Assembly (NCBI RefSeq): GCF_900476395.1
Contig: NZ_UIHB01000002.1
Coordinates: 713,126-777,125 of the forward strand
Direction: 5' to 3'
Length of the DNA: 64,000 nucleotides
Source of the DNA: Xanthomonas euroxanthea
GTDB lineage: Bacteria; Pseudomonadota; Gammaproteobacteria; Xanthomonadales; Xanthomonadaceae
The notes below the pieces were generated by a model. That model searched no databases, was not told the DNA's origin, and saw nothing but the letters and a program-made list of their open reading frames with translations. Within the stretch, counting starts at the first letter, position 1, and the number at the start of each line of letters is the position of its first letter. A program made the translations under genes and the position numbers. Shown piece by piece: positions 1-8,783 of this stretch.

Positions 1-415
1 CGATGTTCAAGCCCATGAAGATCGCATACGCACCGATCGCGGCGATGCGCGGGTCCAGGGTCGGGAATTGCACATTGAGATAGGCGCCGATGGCCATCGC
101 AATGGCCGGCGGCGCGAACACGAACTCGATCAGCGTGGCCAGGCCCGCCAGCATGCCGCCATAGGTGCCGAACGCGCGCAGGCTATAGGCGAACGGCCCG
201 CCCGCATTGGGAATGGCGGTGGTCAGCTCGGTGAAGCTGAAGATGAAGCAGGTATACATCACCGCGACCAGCAGCGTGGTCACCAGAAAGCCCAGCGTGC
301 CGGCGGTGCCCCAGCCGTAGCTCCAGCCGAAATATTCGCCGGAAATCACCAGACCCACGGCGATCCCCCATAGTTGCCAGGTGCCCAGGGTGGGTTTGAG
401 CTGCTCGTTGCGCAT
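1..415 (-). CDS. Ethanolamine-type amino acid permease, N-terminal part (runs off window)
   Basis: Partial gene: the ATG is at 415 and the frame is open to base 1, so only about 138 N-terminal residues are present. The translation has the APC-superfamily start, with the motif GLVISGEYFGWSYG near residue 25, then hydrophobic segments and the motif NAGGPFAY. The GEYFGW and EFVFAPPAIA motifs resemble ethanolamine permeases (Eat family), which import ethanolamine across the inner membrane. No ethanolamine ammonia-lyase gene is visible here. It lies downstream of the M23 peptidase gene on the same strand, 216 bases away, and probably has its own promoter. The substrate is inferred from family resemblance; another APC substrate is possible. 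Confidence 0.75.
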   Translation of the reverse strand, partial: MRNEQLKPTLGTWQLWGIAVGLVISGEYFGWSYGWGTAGTLGFLVTTLLVAVMYTCFIFSFTELTTAIPNAGGPFAYSLRAFGTYGGMLAGLATLIEFVFAPPAIAMAIGAYLNVQFPTLDPRIAAIGAYAIFMGLNI

Positions 416-631
416 GTCGCACATCTCCTGCGGTCGGGGGAGGGGAGATGAAGCGGTCCGGCGCCTAAACGCGGGACCGACCGCCAGCGACCGCCCGCCC
501 GCTGCTGCAGGGCGACGATCGACGGTCGTTCCGGTTATACCCCAAAGGTCCGCGGCGAACACGAGCACGGCGGGTGGGGCGCAGCGACCATGCCGCCACG
601 CGCCGGCCTTGTTCGGATCCCGACGCTCCGA

Positions 632-1471
632 CTATTGATTGCGTTCCAGCACCAGCAACGGATCGATCCGCACGTCGAACCAGTTCATTCCCCAATGCAG
701 GTGTGGCCCGGTGGCGCGCCCGGTGGCACCGACCGCGGCAATCACCTGGCCTTGCTCCACCCGGTCGCCCACCTTCACGTCGATGCGCGACAGGTGCAGG
801 AAATTCGAACTCACCCCGAAGCCATGGTCCAGCAGCACGGTGCCGCCGGTCAGGTACAGGTCCGGCGCGGCGAAGGTCACCACGCCGGCGGCCGGCGCCT
901 TGACCGGCGTGCCGGTGGGCACGGCGATATCCATGCCCGAATGGCCGGCACCGGGCTGGCCGTTGTAGACGCGTGCATTGCCGAAGCGCCCGCTGATGCG
1001 GCCCTGCACCGGCCAGATGAAGGCTTGCGCGAAATCGGGGCGGGCATCGTCGCGATCGCGCGCGGCGGTGACCTGCGCCTGCTCGCGCTTGATCCGCTCG
1101 GCGATCGCCGCAGGCGGATTGACGGTCTTGGGCGGCACGCCGTTGACGCGTTCCACCGGCCAGTCGCGCGGCGTCACCGCGATGCTGGCGGTCTGCGTGC
1201 TGCCATCGGGGCGGGTGATCTGCACCTGCAACGGGCCGGTGGCATCGCGGCCGATGCCGAACACCACGCTGCCGTAGCCGCTGACGCGCAGCGTGCGGCC
1301 GGCGTACTGCACCTGGCTACCCGCCGGCACCTTGCCGATCACCAGCGCGCCCTGCGACGCGCTTTGCGGAAACACCACGTCCGCCGCCGCCGCGGACTGC
1401 GCAACGGCACTGCCGACGGCGAGCGACAGCGGCGCCAGCGCAAGCCAGGCGCCAAACAGGGCTGCGCGCAT
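632..1471 (-). CDS. M23 family metallopeptidase (LytM-type), periplasmic
   Basis: 279 residues with a signal peptide of about 25 residues ending at AVAQS. A beta-rich N-terminal region precedes a C-terminal M23 domain. The zinc-binding motifs are intact: HSGMD (H177, D181) and HLHW (H257, H259). The family cleaves peptidoglycan cross-bridges or activates amidases; which applies here cannot be told. The start ATG overlaps the pyrC stop by one base (TGATG), so translation is coupled to pyrC in a yidD-pyrC-peptidase operon. The longer open frame upstream of 1471 runs through pyrC and is not used. Confidence 0.88.
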   Translation of the reverse strand: MRAALFGAWLALAPLSLAVGSAVAQSAAAADVVFPQSASQGALVIGKVPAGSQVQYAGRTLRVSGYGSVVFGIGRDATGPLQVQITRPDGSTQTASIAVTPRDWPVERVNGVPPKTVNPPAAIAERIKREQAQVTAARDRDDARPDFAQAFIWPVQGRISGRFGNARVYNGQPGAGHSGMDIAVPTGTPVKAPAAGVVTFAAPDLYLTGGTVLLDHGFGVSSNFLHLSRIDVKVGDRVEQGQVIAAVGATGRATGPHLHWGMNWFDVRIDPLLVLERNQ

Positions 1472-2820
1472 CAGCGGTCGAAGGTCAGGCGCTGGCCGGC
1501 GGCACTGCCGAGCAACTGTTCGCCATCCCACACCTGCTGGCCGTTGACCCAGGTCGCGGCGATGCGCGAGCGGAACGTGGTGCCTTCGAACGGCGACCAA
1601 CCGCACTTTGACAGCACCTGCTCGCGCTTCACGGTGAACGGGGTGTTGTCGATCATCACCAGGTCGGCGAAATAGCCTTCGCGCAGGAAGCCGCGTTCTT
1701 CCACATCGAACAACTGCGCCGGCGCATGCGCGAACTTCTGCACGATGCGGGTGATCGGCAGCTTGCCCTCGTGCACCAGCTCCAGCGCGGCGACCAGCGC
1801 GTACTGCACCAGCGGCAGGCCGGAGGGCGCCTGCGCGTAGGGCTTCTGCTTCTCTTCCCAGGTGTGCGGCGCATGGTCGGTGGCGAGCACGTCGATGACG
1901 TCCTCGGCCAGCGCCTCGATCAACGCCACGCGGTCCTCGGCGTCCTTGATCGCAGGGTTGCACTTGATCAGGTTGCCCAGCCGCGCGTAATCGCTGCGGT
2001 CGAAGCGCAGGAAGTGGATGCAGGTCTCGGCGGTGATGCGCTTGCGCAGCTTGCCGTCGGCATCGACCAGCGGGCCGGCCTCGAACAGCGCCAGCTCGTC
2101 GGCGGTGGAGATATGCAACACGTGCAGGCGGGTGTTGTGCCTGCGCGCCAGCGCCACCGCCAGCTGCGACGACTTCAGGCAGGCCTGCCGCGAGCGGATG
2201 TCCGGATGCATCTCCGGGGTCAGTGCGTCGCCGTACTTCTCCTTGTACTGCGCCAGCGTCGCATCGATGGTCGGGGTGTCTTCGCAGTGGGTGATGATCG
2301 GCGTCGGTGCGTCGCGGAAGATCGCGTCCAGCGTCTCGGGGTTGTCGACCAGCATGTTGCCGGTGGAGGCGCCCATGAACACCTTGATGCCCGGCGCGGT
2401 CTTCGGGTCCAGGGTCTGGATCGCGGCCAGGTTGTCGTTGCTGGCGCCCATGTAGAAGCCGTAGTTGGCCCAGGCGCGCCCGGCTGCAGCGTCGTACTTG
2501 GCCTGCAGTGCGGCCGCGTCCAGGGTCGGCGGATTGGTGTTGGGCATGTCCATGAAGCTGGTCAGGCCACCGGCCACCGCGGCGCCGGATTCGGTCGCGA
2601 TGTCGCCCTTGTGGGTCAGGCCCGGCTCGCGGAAGTGCACCTGGTCGTCGATCATGCCCGGCAGCACCCAGCGTCCGGCGGCGTCCACCACGGTGTCGCC
2701 GGCGGCCGGGGGGATCTTGCTGGCGATCTTCGCGATGCGGCCGGCGTCGATCAGCAGATCGGCGTCGAATTCCTTGCCTTCATTGACCAGGCGGGCGTTG
2801 ACGATGAGGGTTCGGCTCAT
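1471..2820 (-). CDS. pyrC: Dihydroorotase, class I-like
   Basis: 449 residues of the amidohydrolase superfamily. Dihydroorotase interconverts N-carbamoyl-L-aspartate and L-dihydroorotate in pyrimidine synthesis. Visible motifs are [14 protein letters not shown] around residues 54-67, DMPNTNP, and a C-terminal ATDHAPH. The usual first HxH metal ligand is Gln60 (QxH instead of HxH); as I recall, the same substitution occurs in a related group of Bacteroidetes and xanthomonad enzymes, so it is probably natural for this subgroup. The ATG overlaps the yidD stop by four bases (ATGA), which supports this start rather than the upstream ATG at 3099. Confidence 0.9.
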   Translation of the reverse strand: MSRTLIVNARLVNEGKEFDADLLIDAGRIAKIASKIPPAAGDTVVDAAGRWVLPGMIDDQVHFREPGLTHKGDIATESGAAVAGGLTSFMDMPNTNPPTLDAAALQAKYDAAAGRAWANYGFYMGASNDNLAAIQTLDPKTAPGIKVFMGASTGNMLVDNPETLDAIFRDAPTPIITHCEDTPTIDATLAQYKEKYGDALTPEMHPDIRSRQACLKSSQLAVALARRHNTRLHVLHISTADELALFEAGPLVDADGKLRKRITAETCIHFLRFDRSDYARLGNLIKCNPAIKDAEDRVALIEALAEDVIDVLATDHAPHTWEEKQKPYAQAPSGLPLVQYALVAALELVHEGKLPITRIVQKFAHAPAQLFDVEERGFLREGYFADLVMIDNTPFTVKREQVLSKCGWSPFEGTTFRSRIAATWVNGQQVWDGEQLLGSAAGQRLTFDR

Positions 2821-3092
2821 GGATGAGGTCCTTTGCAACTGCAGGAAGGGGAGACGGGCGAGGCTGCAGACGCAGGCGCGTCGGGCACGGGATCGAACCC
2901 GCCCGGATGGAATGGATGGCAGCGGCCGAGCCGGCGCGTGGCCAGCCAGCAACCGCGCAGTGGGCCGAAGCGGCCGATCGCGGTCATCGCATACTCCGAA
3001 CAACTGGGCGCAAAACGGCAGCGCGGCCCCAGCAAGGGGCTGATGAACCGCTTGTAGAAGCGCAGCAGCGCGATGAGCAGGCGTGAGATCAC
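2817..3092 (-). CDS. yidD: YidD, membrane protein insertion efficiency factor
   Basis: 91 residues from the GTG at 3092 (a GTG at 3110 would add six). The sequence begins with an amphipathic/hydrophobic helix and carries the diagnostic YidD cysteine block ([13 protein letters not shown]) followed by [13 protein letters not shown]. YidD assists YidC-dependent insertion of inner membrane proteins. In most bacteria it sits between rnpA and yidC beside rpmH; here it leads a pyrC operon and overlaps pyrC by four bases. The tail is rich in Pro, Ser and Cys. No clear Shine-Dalgarno decides between the two GTG starts. Confidence 0.88.
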   Translation of the reverse strand: MISRLLIALLRFYKRFISPLLGPRCRFAPSCSEYAMTAIGRFGPLRGCWLATRRLGRCHPFHPGGFDPVPDAPASAASPVSPSCSCKGPHP

Positions 3093-3126
3093 TTGCCAAT
3101 GATATGCCACTTGGATTAATACGTGG

Positions 3127-3156
3127 TTGCCGGGGGTCCGTGGGGTAAGCTATAAA
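3127..3156 (+). promoter_or_regulatory. Predicted sigma-70 promoter of the dksA-like gene
   Basis: A -35 element TTGCCG (3127-3132) and a -10 element TATAAA (3151-3156) are separated by 18 bases. The -10 is followed at once by a very GC-rich stretch (GGCCCGC) and an inverted repeat of CCCGGGCC type. A GC-rich discriminator is typical of promoters inhibited by ppGpp and DksA, so feedback is possible. Predicted from sequence only. Confidence 0.5.
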
Positions 3157-3200
3157 GGCCCGCTTTCCCGGGCCCCGGGGGAACCAAGGATGAGCGTTTC

Positions 3201-4244
3201 GTGGCTGCTAAAAAACCTGCAAAAAAGGCCGTAGAGGCCGCCAAGAAGTCCGCCAGACCCGTTGCGAAGAAGGCAGCGGCGCCCGCCGCTGTAAAACCGG
3301 CCGCCAAGCAGGCGACACCGCCCGCCAAGCCGCCTGTCGCCAAGAAGGCAGCTGCGACGAAGACCACGGCCAAGCCGGCGCCGGTCTCCAAGAGCGCAGC
3401 GTCCAAACCCGCGGCCTCCAAACCTGTAAAATCTCCTGTCGCCAAGAGTGCTGCCAAGCCGGCGGCGAACAAGGCAGCTCCGGCTGCCGCCAAACCGGCC
3501 GCCAAGCCGGTGGCGCCCAAGTCCGCACCGAAGCCGGCTACCAAGTCGGCTCCGGCCAAGTCAGTCCCGGTCAAGGCTGAAAAGCCCGCGCCCGCACCGG
3601 TCTCCAAGGCCGTCCCTGCGAAGCCGGCAAAGCCTGCGACCCCGTCACCTAAGAATCCCGTGCCCGTTTCGAAATCTTCAGCAAAAACGCCAACCAAAAC
3701 CGAAGCCCCCGCCAAGCCCGCCGCGACCCGTCCGGTCGGCAAGGTGGCCGTGGCCGTGACCTCCAAGCCGTCCAGCCCGACCCCCAAGACCAAGTACAAG
3801 GTGGTCGAGTACAAGACCGATGAAGCCACCGGTCGTCCGATCCTGCCGCAGGGCTACAAGCCTGCGGCCGATGAGGAGTACATGAGCAAGCTGCAGCAGG
3901 AGTACTTCCGTCAGCGGCTGCAGAGCTGGCGCAACGACCTGGTCGAAGAGTCCAAGCAGACCATCGAAAACCTGCGCGAAGAAGTGCGCGACATCGGCGA
4001 CGAAGCCGAGCGTGCCACGCGCGAGACCGAGAACTCGCTGGAGCTGCGTACCCGCGACCGTCACCGCAAGCTGATCGGCAAGATCGACAGCACGCTCAAG
4101 CGCCTGGAAGACGGCGATTACGGCTATTGCGTGGACACCGGCGAAGAGATCGGCATCGACCGCCTGGAAGCGCGTCTGACCGCCGAGCGCACCATCGACG
4201 CCCAGGAGCGTTGGGAGCACCTGCAGAAGCAGCAGGGCGACTGA
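3201..4244 (+). CDS. dksA: DksA-like RNA polymerase-binding protein with H1-like N-terminal tail
   Basis: 347 residues from the GTG at 3201; the ATG at 3190 is out of frame, and AAGGA at 3186-3190 lies 10 bases upstream. Residues 1 to about 200 are a low-complexity Lys/Ala/Pro tail like histone H1. The C-terminal 130 residues are a DksA domain: coiled-coil, tip motif DEAERA (second acidic residue Glu instead of the usual Asp), then ENSLELRTRDR. The zinc finger is degenerate: only Cys310 of four cysteines remains, as in zinc-independent DksA forms. The family binds the RNA polymerase secondary channel and acts with ppGpp. The tail suggests extra DNA or RNA binding, which is inference. Monocistronic between its own promoter and a terminator. 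Confidence 0.85.
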   Translation: MAAKKPAKKAVEAAKKSARPVAKKAAAPAAVKPAAKQATPPAKPPVAKKAAATKTTAKPAPVSKSAASKPAASKPVKSPVAKSAAKPAANKAAPAAAKPAAKPVAPKSAPKPATKSAPAKSVPVKAEKPAPAPVSKAVPAKPAKPATPSPKNPVPVSKSSAKTPTKTEAPAKPAATRPVGKVAVAVTSKPSSPTPKTKYKVVEYKTDEATGRPILPQGYKPAADEEYMSKLQQEYFRQRLQSWRNDLVEESKQTIENLREEVRDIGDEAERATRETENSLELRTRDRHRKLIGKIDSTLKRLEDGDYGYCVDTGEEIGIDRLEARLTAERTIDAQERWEHLQKQQGD

Positions 4245-4278
4245 TCGTTCGACAGGGTCCAGGCCTTGTCCGTCGACT

Positions 4279-4307
4279 AAAAAACCCCGCCATGTGCGGG
4301 GTTTTTT
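4279..4307. terminator. Rho-independent terminator, probably bidirectional
   Basis: A perfect hairpin of AAAACCCCGC and GCGGGGTTTT arms around a five-base loop, with T-run on one side and A-run on the other. It lies 35 bases after the dksA-like stop. It can also terminate transcripts arriving from the opposite strand. Confidence 0.9.
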
Positions 4308-4490
4308 GTGCGCATCGCGCACACGCAATGGCGTTCGATGCATCGACATGCCTGACGCAGGGCAGGCGGCCTGGTGGGGGTCGCTTGCCTGATGTGGGCC
4401 AGATGTACGGGCGTGCCGTGCCCGGCCCGGCATACGCAGCGAAACAGTGCCGGCTGCATTGGTGCAACCGGCACCGCATCGTTGCAGGGC

Positions 4491-5741
4491 TCACTGCAGG
4501 TCGCGCAGATCCAGCGTGCGCAGCTTGGGCGCCTTCCACGCGGTGGTGGCGACCACGCCCAGGGTCACGCAGCCGCCGATCACCACCGCCGGTACCAGGC
4601 CGACCAGGCGCGCCATCACCCCGTCGTAGAACGCGCCCAGCTCGTTGGACGAGCCGATGAAGATGCCGTTGATCGACGACACCCGGCCGCGCATCGCATC
4701 GGGCGTGGCCAGCTGCAGGATGGTCTGGCGCACCACCACCGACACGCCGTCGCACATGCCGTACACCAGCAGAATCGCCGCCGACAGCCAGAAGTGCCGC
4801 GACAGGCCGAATGCGATCGTGCACAGCCCGAAGCCGGCCACCGACAGCATCAGGATGCGCCCGGCATTGCGTTGCAGCGGGTGCCGGGCCAGCCACACCC
4901 CGACCACGATCGACCCCAGCGCCGGGGCACCGCGCAGGATGCCCAGGCCTTCCGGGCCGTAATGCAGGATGTCGTGGATGAAGGCCGGCAGCATCGACAC
5001 CGCGCCGCCCAGCAGCACCGAGAACATGTCCAGCGCCATCGCGCCCAGCATGATCTGGTTGGACAGCACGAACTGCGCCCCTTCGGCGATGCTGCGGAAG
5101 ATCGGCGCGCGCGGGCCTGTGTTGACCGGCTCGCTGACCCGTAACAGCGCCAGTGCCAGGATCGCCACCAACGCCACGCTGGCGGCCACGCCATAGGCCA
5201 GCCCCTTGCCGCCCCAGCCGACCAGCACGCCGCCCAGCGCCGGGCCGATCACCATGCCGGCCTGGAAGGTGACGCTGCCGATGCTGGCGCCACGGGCGAA
5301 GGCCTCGCGCGGCAGCGCACGTGCGAACAGCGCGTTATAGACCGGCGACAGGAACGAGCGTGCCGCACCGGTCAGCGCGATGGCTGCATAGATCGGCCAC
5401 ACGCCTTGCACCGGCAGCCAGCCATGGGTGATGGCCAGCAACAGCAGCGCGGTGGCGACCAGGCCCAGCACCGCGATCGTGCCCAGGCGGCGGCGCGGCA
5501 GGTGATCGACCAGATAGCCGGCAAACGGCGCGATGCAGAAGAACGGCAGGATCTCCGCCAGGCCGATCAAGCCGAGCGAGAGCGGATTGCGGGTGATCTC
5601 GTAGATATGCCAGCCGACCGTGACCGCAACGATCTGGTACGACAGCATCGCCGCCACGCGATACAGCAGCACCAGGCCGAAGCCGGGGTGGGCGAGCAGC
5701 GTACGCAGCGAGGCGGCGGGCGAGGGCGTCGGCGTACTCAC
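4491..5741 (-). CDS. MFS transporter, EntS/DHA3-like
   Basis: 416 residues, about 12 hydrophobic segments. N-terminal text such as LLYRVAAMLSYQIVAVTVGWHIYE and the loop GYLVDHLPRRR resemble the EntS/DHA3 group of major facilitator exporters (enterobactin exporter, macrolide efflux). The substrate is unknown. It starts with GTG at 5741, overlapping the sufE stop by four bases (GTGA), so it is co-translated with sufE. There is no siderophore gene nearby, so an iron role is not supported by context. Confidence 0.82.
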   Translation of the reverse strand: MSTPTPSPAASLRTLLAHPGFGLVLLYRVAAMLSYQIVAVTVGWHIYEITRNPLSLGLIGLAEILPFFCIAPFAGYLVDHLPRRRLGTIAVLGLVATALLLLAITHGWLPVQGVWPIYAAIALTGAARSFLSPVYNALFARALPREAFARGASIGSVTFQAGMVIGPALGGVLVGWGGKGLAYGVAASVALVAILALALLRVSEPVNTGPRAPIFRSIAEGAQFVLSNQIMLGAMALDMFSVLLGGAVSMLPAFIHDILHYGPEGLGILRGAPALGSIVVGVWLARHPLQRNAGRILMLSVAGFGLCTIAFGLSRHFWLSAAILLVYGMCDGVSVVVRQTILQLATPDAMRGRVSSINGIFIGSSNELGAFYDGVMARLVGLVPAVVIGGCVTLGVVATTAWKAPKLRTLDLRDLQ

Positions 5742-6175
5742 TGCTGCGCGCGGGCGGTGTCGCGGATGAAGGCCAGCATGGCCGCCACGCCGTTGCTGCG
5801 GGTCGGCGACAGATGCTTGGCCAGCCCGATTCCGGCGATGTAGTCCGGCTCGGTGGCCAGGATCTCCTGCGCGCTACGCCCGGAGTACACGCGCAAGGCC
5901 AGATAGATCAGCCCGGACACGATCGCTGAGTCGCTGACGGCGTGGAAGTCCAGCCGCTCGGCATTGCCCTCCGGCACGATCCACACCATCGACTGGCAGC
6001 CATGCAGGCGGTGTTCTTCGGTCTTCCACTGTTCGGGGAAGCTGGGCAGCTTGCGGCCCAGGTCGATCAGGTACTGGTAGCGCTCGGACCAGTCGCCGAA
6101 GAAGGAGAACTCCTCGGCGATGGCGGCCTGTGCGTCGACGGCGGTGGGTTCGAGCGGAAAGGAGGTGGTGGTCAT
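5738..6175 (-). CDS. sufE: SufE-family cysteine desulfuration protein
   Basis: 145 residues from the ATG at 6175 (preferred over an upstream in-frame start at 6223, since SufE homologues begin here). The active cysteine is Cys60 in the motif RLHGCQSMVW. SufE accepts persulfide sulfur from SufS and passes it to iron-sulfur cluster assembly in the cytoplasm. It overlaps the MFS gene downstream. No other suf genes are in the window. Confidence 0.9.
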   Translation of the reverse strand: MTTTSFPLEPTAVDAQAAIAEEFSFFGDWSERYQYLIDLGRKLPSFPEQWKTEEHRLHGCQSMVWIVPEGNAERLDFHAVSDSAIVSGLIYLALRVYSGRSAQEILATEPDYIAGIGLAKHLSPTRSNGVAAMLAFIRDTARAQQ

Positions 6176-6473
6176 CAAAAATCCAGAGTCGGTCGGTGAG
6201 CGCGCTGCCCGGCGACACCGCAAGGGTGCCCCTCTCCCGCCGGGGCGAGAAGGCGCGGTTTGCGCGCCATGGGCGCGCGTGCCTTGGAGCGCCCGCGCCG
6301 CCAGCGCGGGCCGGGGCGCGGAGCGGGGGTTGGGGGTGAGGGTAGGGGTGACGCCTCGCTGGAATTCGATGCGGGTGGCGTCGCTCTTACCTCAAGGAAG
6401 GTGCATGTGGCTTCGCTCGCAGCCTCATCCGCCCCGGCGGGGCACCTTCTCCCGACGGGAGAAGGAAAGAGGG
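6176..6473. repeat. Gene-free spacer with Xanthomonas-type intergenic palindromes
   Basis: About 300 bases without a gene. It contains several short inverted repeats: CCCGCCGGGGCG near 6240, GCGCGCCATGGGCGCGC near 6265, and at about 6437-6468 a block of CGCCCCGGCGGGGCACC followed by CTTCTCCCGACGGGAGAAGG. The last block recurs in a variant form at about 11700-11745. It looks like a dispersed REP-like element and may serve as the 3' hairpin for cysS or sufE readthrough. Confidence 0.6.
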
Positions 6474-7904
6474 TCATGCGCGCTTCCAACGCACGCCTTG
6501 CGGGGTGTCTTCCAGCACGATGCCTTCGTCGGCCAGCTGCGTACGGATGGCATCGGCGCGGGCAAAATCCCTGGCCTTCTTCGCGGCATTGCGTGCTTCG
6601 ACCAGCGCAGTGATGCGCGCATCGTCGCCGGCGCCGGTGCCGCGCGAGAACCAGGCGGCCGGATCCTGCTGCAGCAAGCCCAGTGCCAGGCCTGCGCCGA
6701 GCAGCCGCGACTTCAGCCCGGACAGCGCGGCAACACCTGCCGGTGCGTCGCCGCCATGCGCAAGTTGGGTGCGCAGCGCGCGGGCCTCGGAGGCGATGCT
6801 GGCGATGACCGACAGCGCAAGCGGCGTATTGAGGTCGTCGTCGAGCGCGGCCTCCACCTCGTCGGGAATCGCGGCCGGCGGCGCGGGGGCGATCCCTGCG
6901 GCGTGCTCGGCCGCGGCCAGGTCGCGCACGGTGCCGTACAGCCGATCCAGCGTGTTCTTGGCCTGTTCGATCAAACCATCGGACCAGTCCAGCGGCTGCC
7001 GGTAATGCGCGCTCAGCAGCGCGTAGCGCAGCGCCTCGGGCGGGTGCCTGGCGATCAGGTCGTGCACGGTCTCGATGTTGCCCAGCGACTTGCTCATCTT
7101 GGCGCCGCTGAAATTGAGCATGCCGTTGTGCAGCCAGAAGCGGGCGAAGGTGGCGCCGCCATGTGCGCATTCGCTCTGCGCAATCTCGTTCTCGTGATGC
7201 GGGAACTGCAGGTCCACGCCACCGGCATGGATGTCGATGGTCGGGCCCAGGTGCGCGGCGGCCATCGCCGAGCATTCGATATGCCAGCCCGGGCGGCCGC
7301 GGCCCCAGGGCGAGTCCCAGCCGGGCAGCTCGTCGCTGGACGGCTTCCACAGCACGAAGTCGCCCGGGTCGCGCTTGTACGGCGCCACGTCCACGCGCGC
7401 GCCAGCCAGCATCTCGTCCGGATCGCGGCGCGAGAGCTTGCCGTAGTGCGCGAAGCTGGCCACCGCGAACAGCACATGGCCCTCGGCGGCATAGGCATGC
7501 CCATTGGTGATCAGCTGCTCGATCATCGCCACGATCTGCGGGATATGCGCGGTGGCTTCCGGTTCGATGTCCGGCGGCAGCACGCCGAGCGCGGCCATAT
7601 CCTGGCGATAGATCGCCGCGAAGCGGTCGGTGATGGTCGAGATCGGCACGCCCTGCGCCTGCGCGGCGGCATTGATCTTGTCGTCCACGTCGGTGATGTT
7701 GCGCGCGTAGCGCAGCGCCCCGAAGCGCCGCCGCAGCAGTGCGGCCAGCACATCGAACACGACCGGGCCGCGGGCGTTGCCGATATGCGCGTAGTTGTAG
7801 ACGGTGGGGCCGCACACATACAGGGTGGGGCTGGACGGATCGAGCGGTGCGAACGGCTCGACCCGCCGCGTCAGGTTGTTGTGCAGGCGCAGGCTCATCG
7901 GCAT
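6474..7904 (-). CDS. cysS: Cysteine--tRNA ligase
   Basis: 476 residues, near the usual 460 of bacterial CysRS. Class I signatures are complete: [18 protein letters not shown] (zinc cysteine and HIGH-type motif) near residue 30, the zinc residues in GWHIECSAM and FPHHENE, and KMSKSLGN. It charges tRNA-Cys. A second in-frame ATG at 7898 would shorten it by two residues; neither has a clear Shine-Dalgarno. It is divergent from the secreted unknown at 8064. Confidence 0.96.
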   Translation of the reverse strand: MPMSLRLHNNLTRRVEPFAPLDPSSPTLYVCGPTVYNYAHIGNARGPVVFDVLAALLRRRFGALRYARNITDVDDKINAAAQAQGVPISTITDRFAAIYRQDMAALGVLPPDIEPEATAHIPQIVAMIEQLITNGHAYAAEGHVLFAVASFAHYGKLSRRDPDEMLAGARVDVAPYKRDPGDFVLWKPSSDELPGWDSPWGRGRPGWHIECSAMAAAHLGPTIDIHAGGVDLQFPHHENEIAQSECAHGGATFARFWLHNGMLNFSGAKMSKSLGNIETVHDLIARHPPEALRYALLSAHYRQPLDWSDGLIEQAKNTLDRLYGTVRDLAAAEHAAGIAPAPPAAIPDEVEAALDDDLNTPLALSVIASIASEARALRTQLAHGGDAPAGVAALSGLKSRLLGAGLALGLLQQDPAAWFSRGTGAGDDARITALVEARNAAKKARDFARADAIRTQLADEGIVLEDTPQGVRWKRA

Positions 7905-8063
7905 CTGGAAAAGGATAACCGGGCGATTCTAGCCGGTCGCGGCGGGATGGCGAACCAGCCGTCTGCCTCCCATGATGCCGGTGACCGGATGGGCTGCGTT
8001 CAGCCCAAGGGATCGCAAGCTCCATACACTTACGTATTGCTTCGCTCCGCCCCCCTGGTACTG

Positions 8064-8576
8064 ATGCGACCTTCCCCGTTCTTCCTGCTGCTGTGTGTGT
8101 TCGCCGGGCAGGCACCGTCAGCGCATGCGGCAGAGACCGATCCCAAGAACAGGGTGGTGGTGATCGAGAACGTGAAGCTGGATTACGCGCAGGTGCTCAA
8201 TGTCGAGCCGGTCTACCAGACCTTGCGCGCCACCCGCATCGAGGAGCAGTGCGAGGCCGAGCCGGTCGCGCCGGTGGTGCCGGCCGAGGACGAAGGCCGC
8301 ATCAACCGGATGGTGGATTCGGTCAAGGAGATGTTCTCGCGGCGCCCCGAGCCGGCCGCCGTGCCGATGGCAGTGCCACCGACCAGCACGCGGCGCAACT
8401 GCCGGGTGGTGGAAGTGCCGCGCGAGTTCCGGCGGCCGATCGCCTTCGACGTGGACTACGTCTACAAGGGCACCAAGTACCGCTCGCGGCTGCCGGAAGA
8501 CCCGGGCAACCGGCTGCGCATCCGTGTGTCGGTTACCCCCTACATCCCCGACGCCATCGTCGCGCCGCCGCGTTGA
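8064..8576 (+). CDS. Secreted protein of unknown function
   Basis: 170 residues; the first 22 form a signal peptide (LLLCVFAGQAPSAHA before AETD) with no lipobox. The mature part has the motif VVVIENVKLDYAQVLNVEPVYQ, two isolated cysteines, a proline-rich middle and a basic C-terminal half ending SVTPYIPDAIVAPPR. I do not recognise the family. The ATG at 8064 is chosen because the signal peptide starts there; the frame stays open far upstream through the opposite strand of cysS. It ends 50 bases before the predicted arginine leader ORF. Confidence 0.75.
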   Translation: MRPSPFFLLLCVFAGQAPSAHAAETDPKNRVVVIENVKLDYAQVLNVEPVYQTLRATRIEEQCEAEPVAPVVPAEDEGRINRMVDSVKEMFSRRPEPAAVPMAVPPTSTRRNCRVVEVPREFRRPIAFDVDYVYKGTKYRSRLPEDPGNRLRIRVSVTPYIPDAIVAPPR

Positions 8577-8626
8577 GCTGCGCAGCGGTTGCGCCGTACC
8601 CGCATGCATGCGAGGATTCGCGCCCT

Positions 8627-8728
8627 ATGCACGCAAACGCCTTTCAGCACGACACCAGCGCCGCCCGGATGGCCTCCGGCATGACCTCGCGTGCCCGCCG
8701 ACCGGAATCCCACATTTTCGCTGGGTAA
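8627..8728 (+). CDS. Predicted arginine leader peptide (33 codons)
   Basis: Short ORF with ATG at 8627, GAGGA (8612-8616) ten bases upstream, and stop TAA at 8726-8728. It contains four Arg codons, three of them clustered as CGT-GCC-CGC-CGA at 8690-8701. Its last codons and stop contain GCTGGGT (8720-8726), identical to the 3' arm of the terminator at 8756-8783 and able to pair with its 5' arm. This is the arrangement of a ribosome-dependent attenuator ahead of the arginine genes. Coding is inferred from layout only. Confidence 0.45.
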   Translation: MHANAFQHDTSAARMASGMTSRARRPESHIFAG

Positions 8729-8755
8729 CCGGAGCGTTTGGCTGTTCCGCTGTTG

Positions 8756-8783
8756 AAAACCCAGCCCTGAGGCTGGGTTTTTT
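8756..8783 (+). terminator. Terminator in the argF' leader, candidate attenuator
   Basis: Stem AAAACCCAGCC (8756-8766) and GGCTGGGTTTT (8771-8781), loop CTGA, followed by T residues. It lies 28 bases after the leader ORF stop and 105 bases before argF'. GCTGGGT at 8720-8726 can pair with ACCCAGC at 8759-8765 and so prevent the stem, giving a switch. It could instead be a plain terminator for the gene ending at 8576. Confidence 0.8.

Noticed and set aside
6120-8063. Long plus-strand frame leading into the secreted unknown
   Set aside because: It runs antisense through cysS; the signal peptide at 8064 marks the real start.
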